A DNA stretch of 5,444 nucleotides, from positions 1 to 5,444 of the forward strand of contig JAHFHN010000065.1 in assembly GCA_023246885.1 (NCBI GenBank), read 5' to 3'. Position numbers and translations under genes: made by a program. This DNA comes from Microcaldota archaeon. GTDB taxonomy: Archaea; Micrarchaeota; Micrarchaeia; Norongarragalinales; UBA8480. The notes below the pieces were generated by a model that saw only the letters and a list, made by a program, of their open reading frames with translations, was not told where the DNA came from and made no database searches. This document shows, one piece after another, positions 5,384 through 5,444 of this stretch; the stretch's first letter is position 1; each line of letters begins with the position of its first letter.

Positions 5384-5444
5384 TTAGCTGCGGTTGTTAC
5401 CAATAGCCACGTCAAAGAAGTGTTTGGGGTTTAAGTAAAAGATG
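5384..5444 (-). CDS. Possible 3' end of a convergent gene, unrecognised
   Basis: The reverse strand has an open frame of 19 codons running in from the right edge (first whole codon at 5443-5441) to a TAA at 5386-5384. It reads IFYLNPKHFFDVAIGNNRS. Most Asn, Asp and His codons end in C, as in the thermosome gene, which is mild support for coding. Other frames on either strand close quickly. The piece is too short to name, and a run this long can occur by chance. It would be the C-terminus of a gene convergent with the thermosome gene. Confidence 0.3.
   Translation of the reverse strand, partial: IFYLNPKHFFDVAIGNNRS

Noticed and set aside
5340..5444. tRNA or small RNA gene in the GC-richer right-hand end
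   Set aside because: No T-arm consensus, acceptor pairing or cloverleaf could be found; only short imperfect repeats and a 5-bp AAAGT/ACTTT stem (5342-5355).
1..5444. CRISPR array, insertion sequence, attachment site or defence system
   Set aside because: No regularly spaced long repeats, transposase or integrase motifs, or terminal inverted repeats were seen; the genes are metabolic and chaperone genes.
5442..5444. ATG at the right edge as the start of a new plus-strand gene
   Set aside because: Only the start codon is visible, and no convincing Shine-Dalgarno site or correctly placed TATA box precedes it.

Overview
The window looks like an AT-rich archaeal chromosome. The strongest marker is a complete group II chaperonin (thermosome) subunit at 3623-5263. 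TATA-like boxes 24-30 nt upstream of start codons and U-tract terminators agree with this. The lineage cannot be fixed from the sequence. A small-genome (DPANN-type) archaeon is a guess from the compact, mixed-strand layout and the bacterial-looking polyamine genes.

Layout: (1) 1-295, plus strand, the 3' part of a NUDIX hydrolase cut by the left edge. (2) 302-1294, minus strand, a deoxyhypusine synthase (DHS) family protein, convergent with the NUDIX gene with only 6 nt between stop codons. (3) 1336-2457, minus strand, a fold-III PLP-dependent amino-acid decarboxylase, 41 nt upstream of the DHS-like gene. (4) 2458-2542, a divergent promoter region with a 13-bp exact direct repeat. (5) 2543-3427, plus strand, an agmatinase/ureohydrolase. 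(6) 3428-3622, a regulatory spacer with two small dyads and a three-copy, 11-bp-phased repeat. (7) 3623-5263, plus strand, the thermosome subunit with a Shine-Dalgarno site and Gly-Met tail. (8) 5264-5444, a U-tract terminator and possibly the last codons of a convergent gene.

Genes 2, 3 and 5 form a polyamine cluster. The simplest reading is arginine to agmatine (decarboxylase), agmatine to putrescine (agmatinase), then an NAD-dependent aminobutyl transfer by the DHS-like protein. All three enzymes depart from textbook active sites. The DHS-like protein keeps the catalytic Lys but not several spermidine-site residues. The decarboxylase has Asn for the PLP-stacking His and Ser near the ornithine-binding Asp. 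The agmatinase has Tyr in place of the first Asp of the metal-binding DAHxD motif. The DHS-like protein may therefore make homospermidine or another product rather than deoxyhypusine, and the agmatinase may be inactive, altered, or affected by a base error. This cluster is the most interesting content; the NUDIX and thermosome genes are ordinary housekeeping neighbours.
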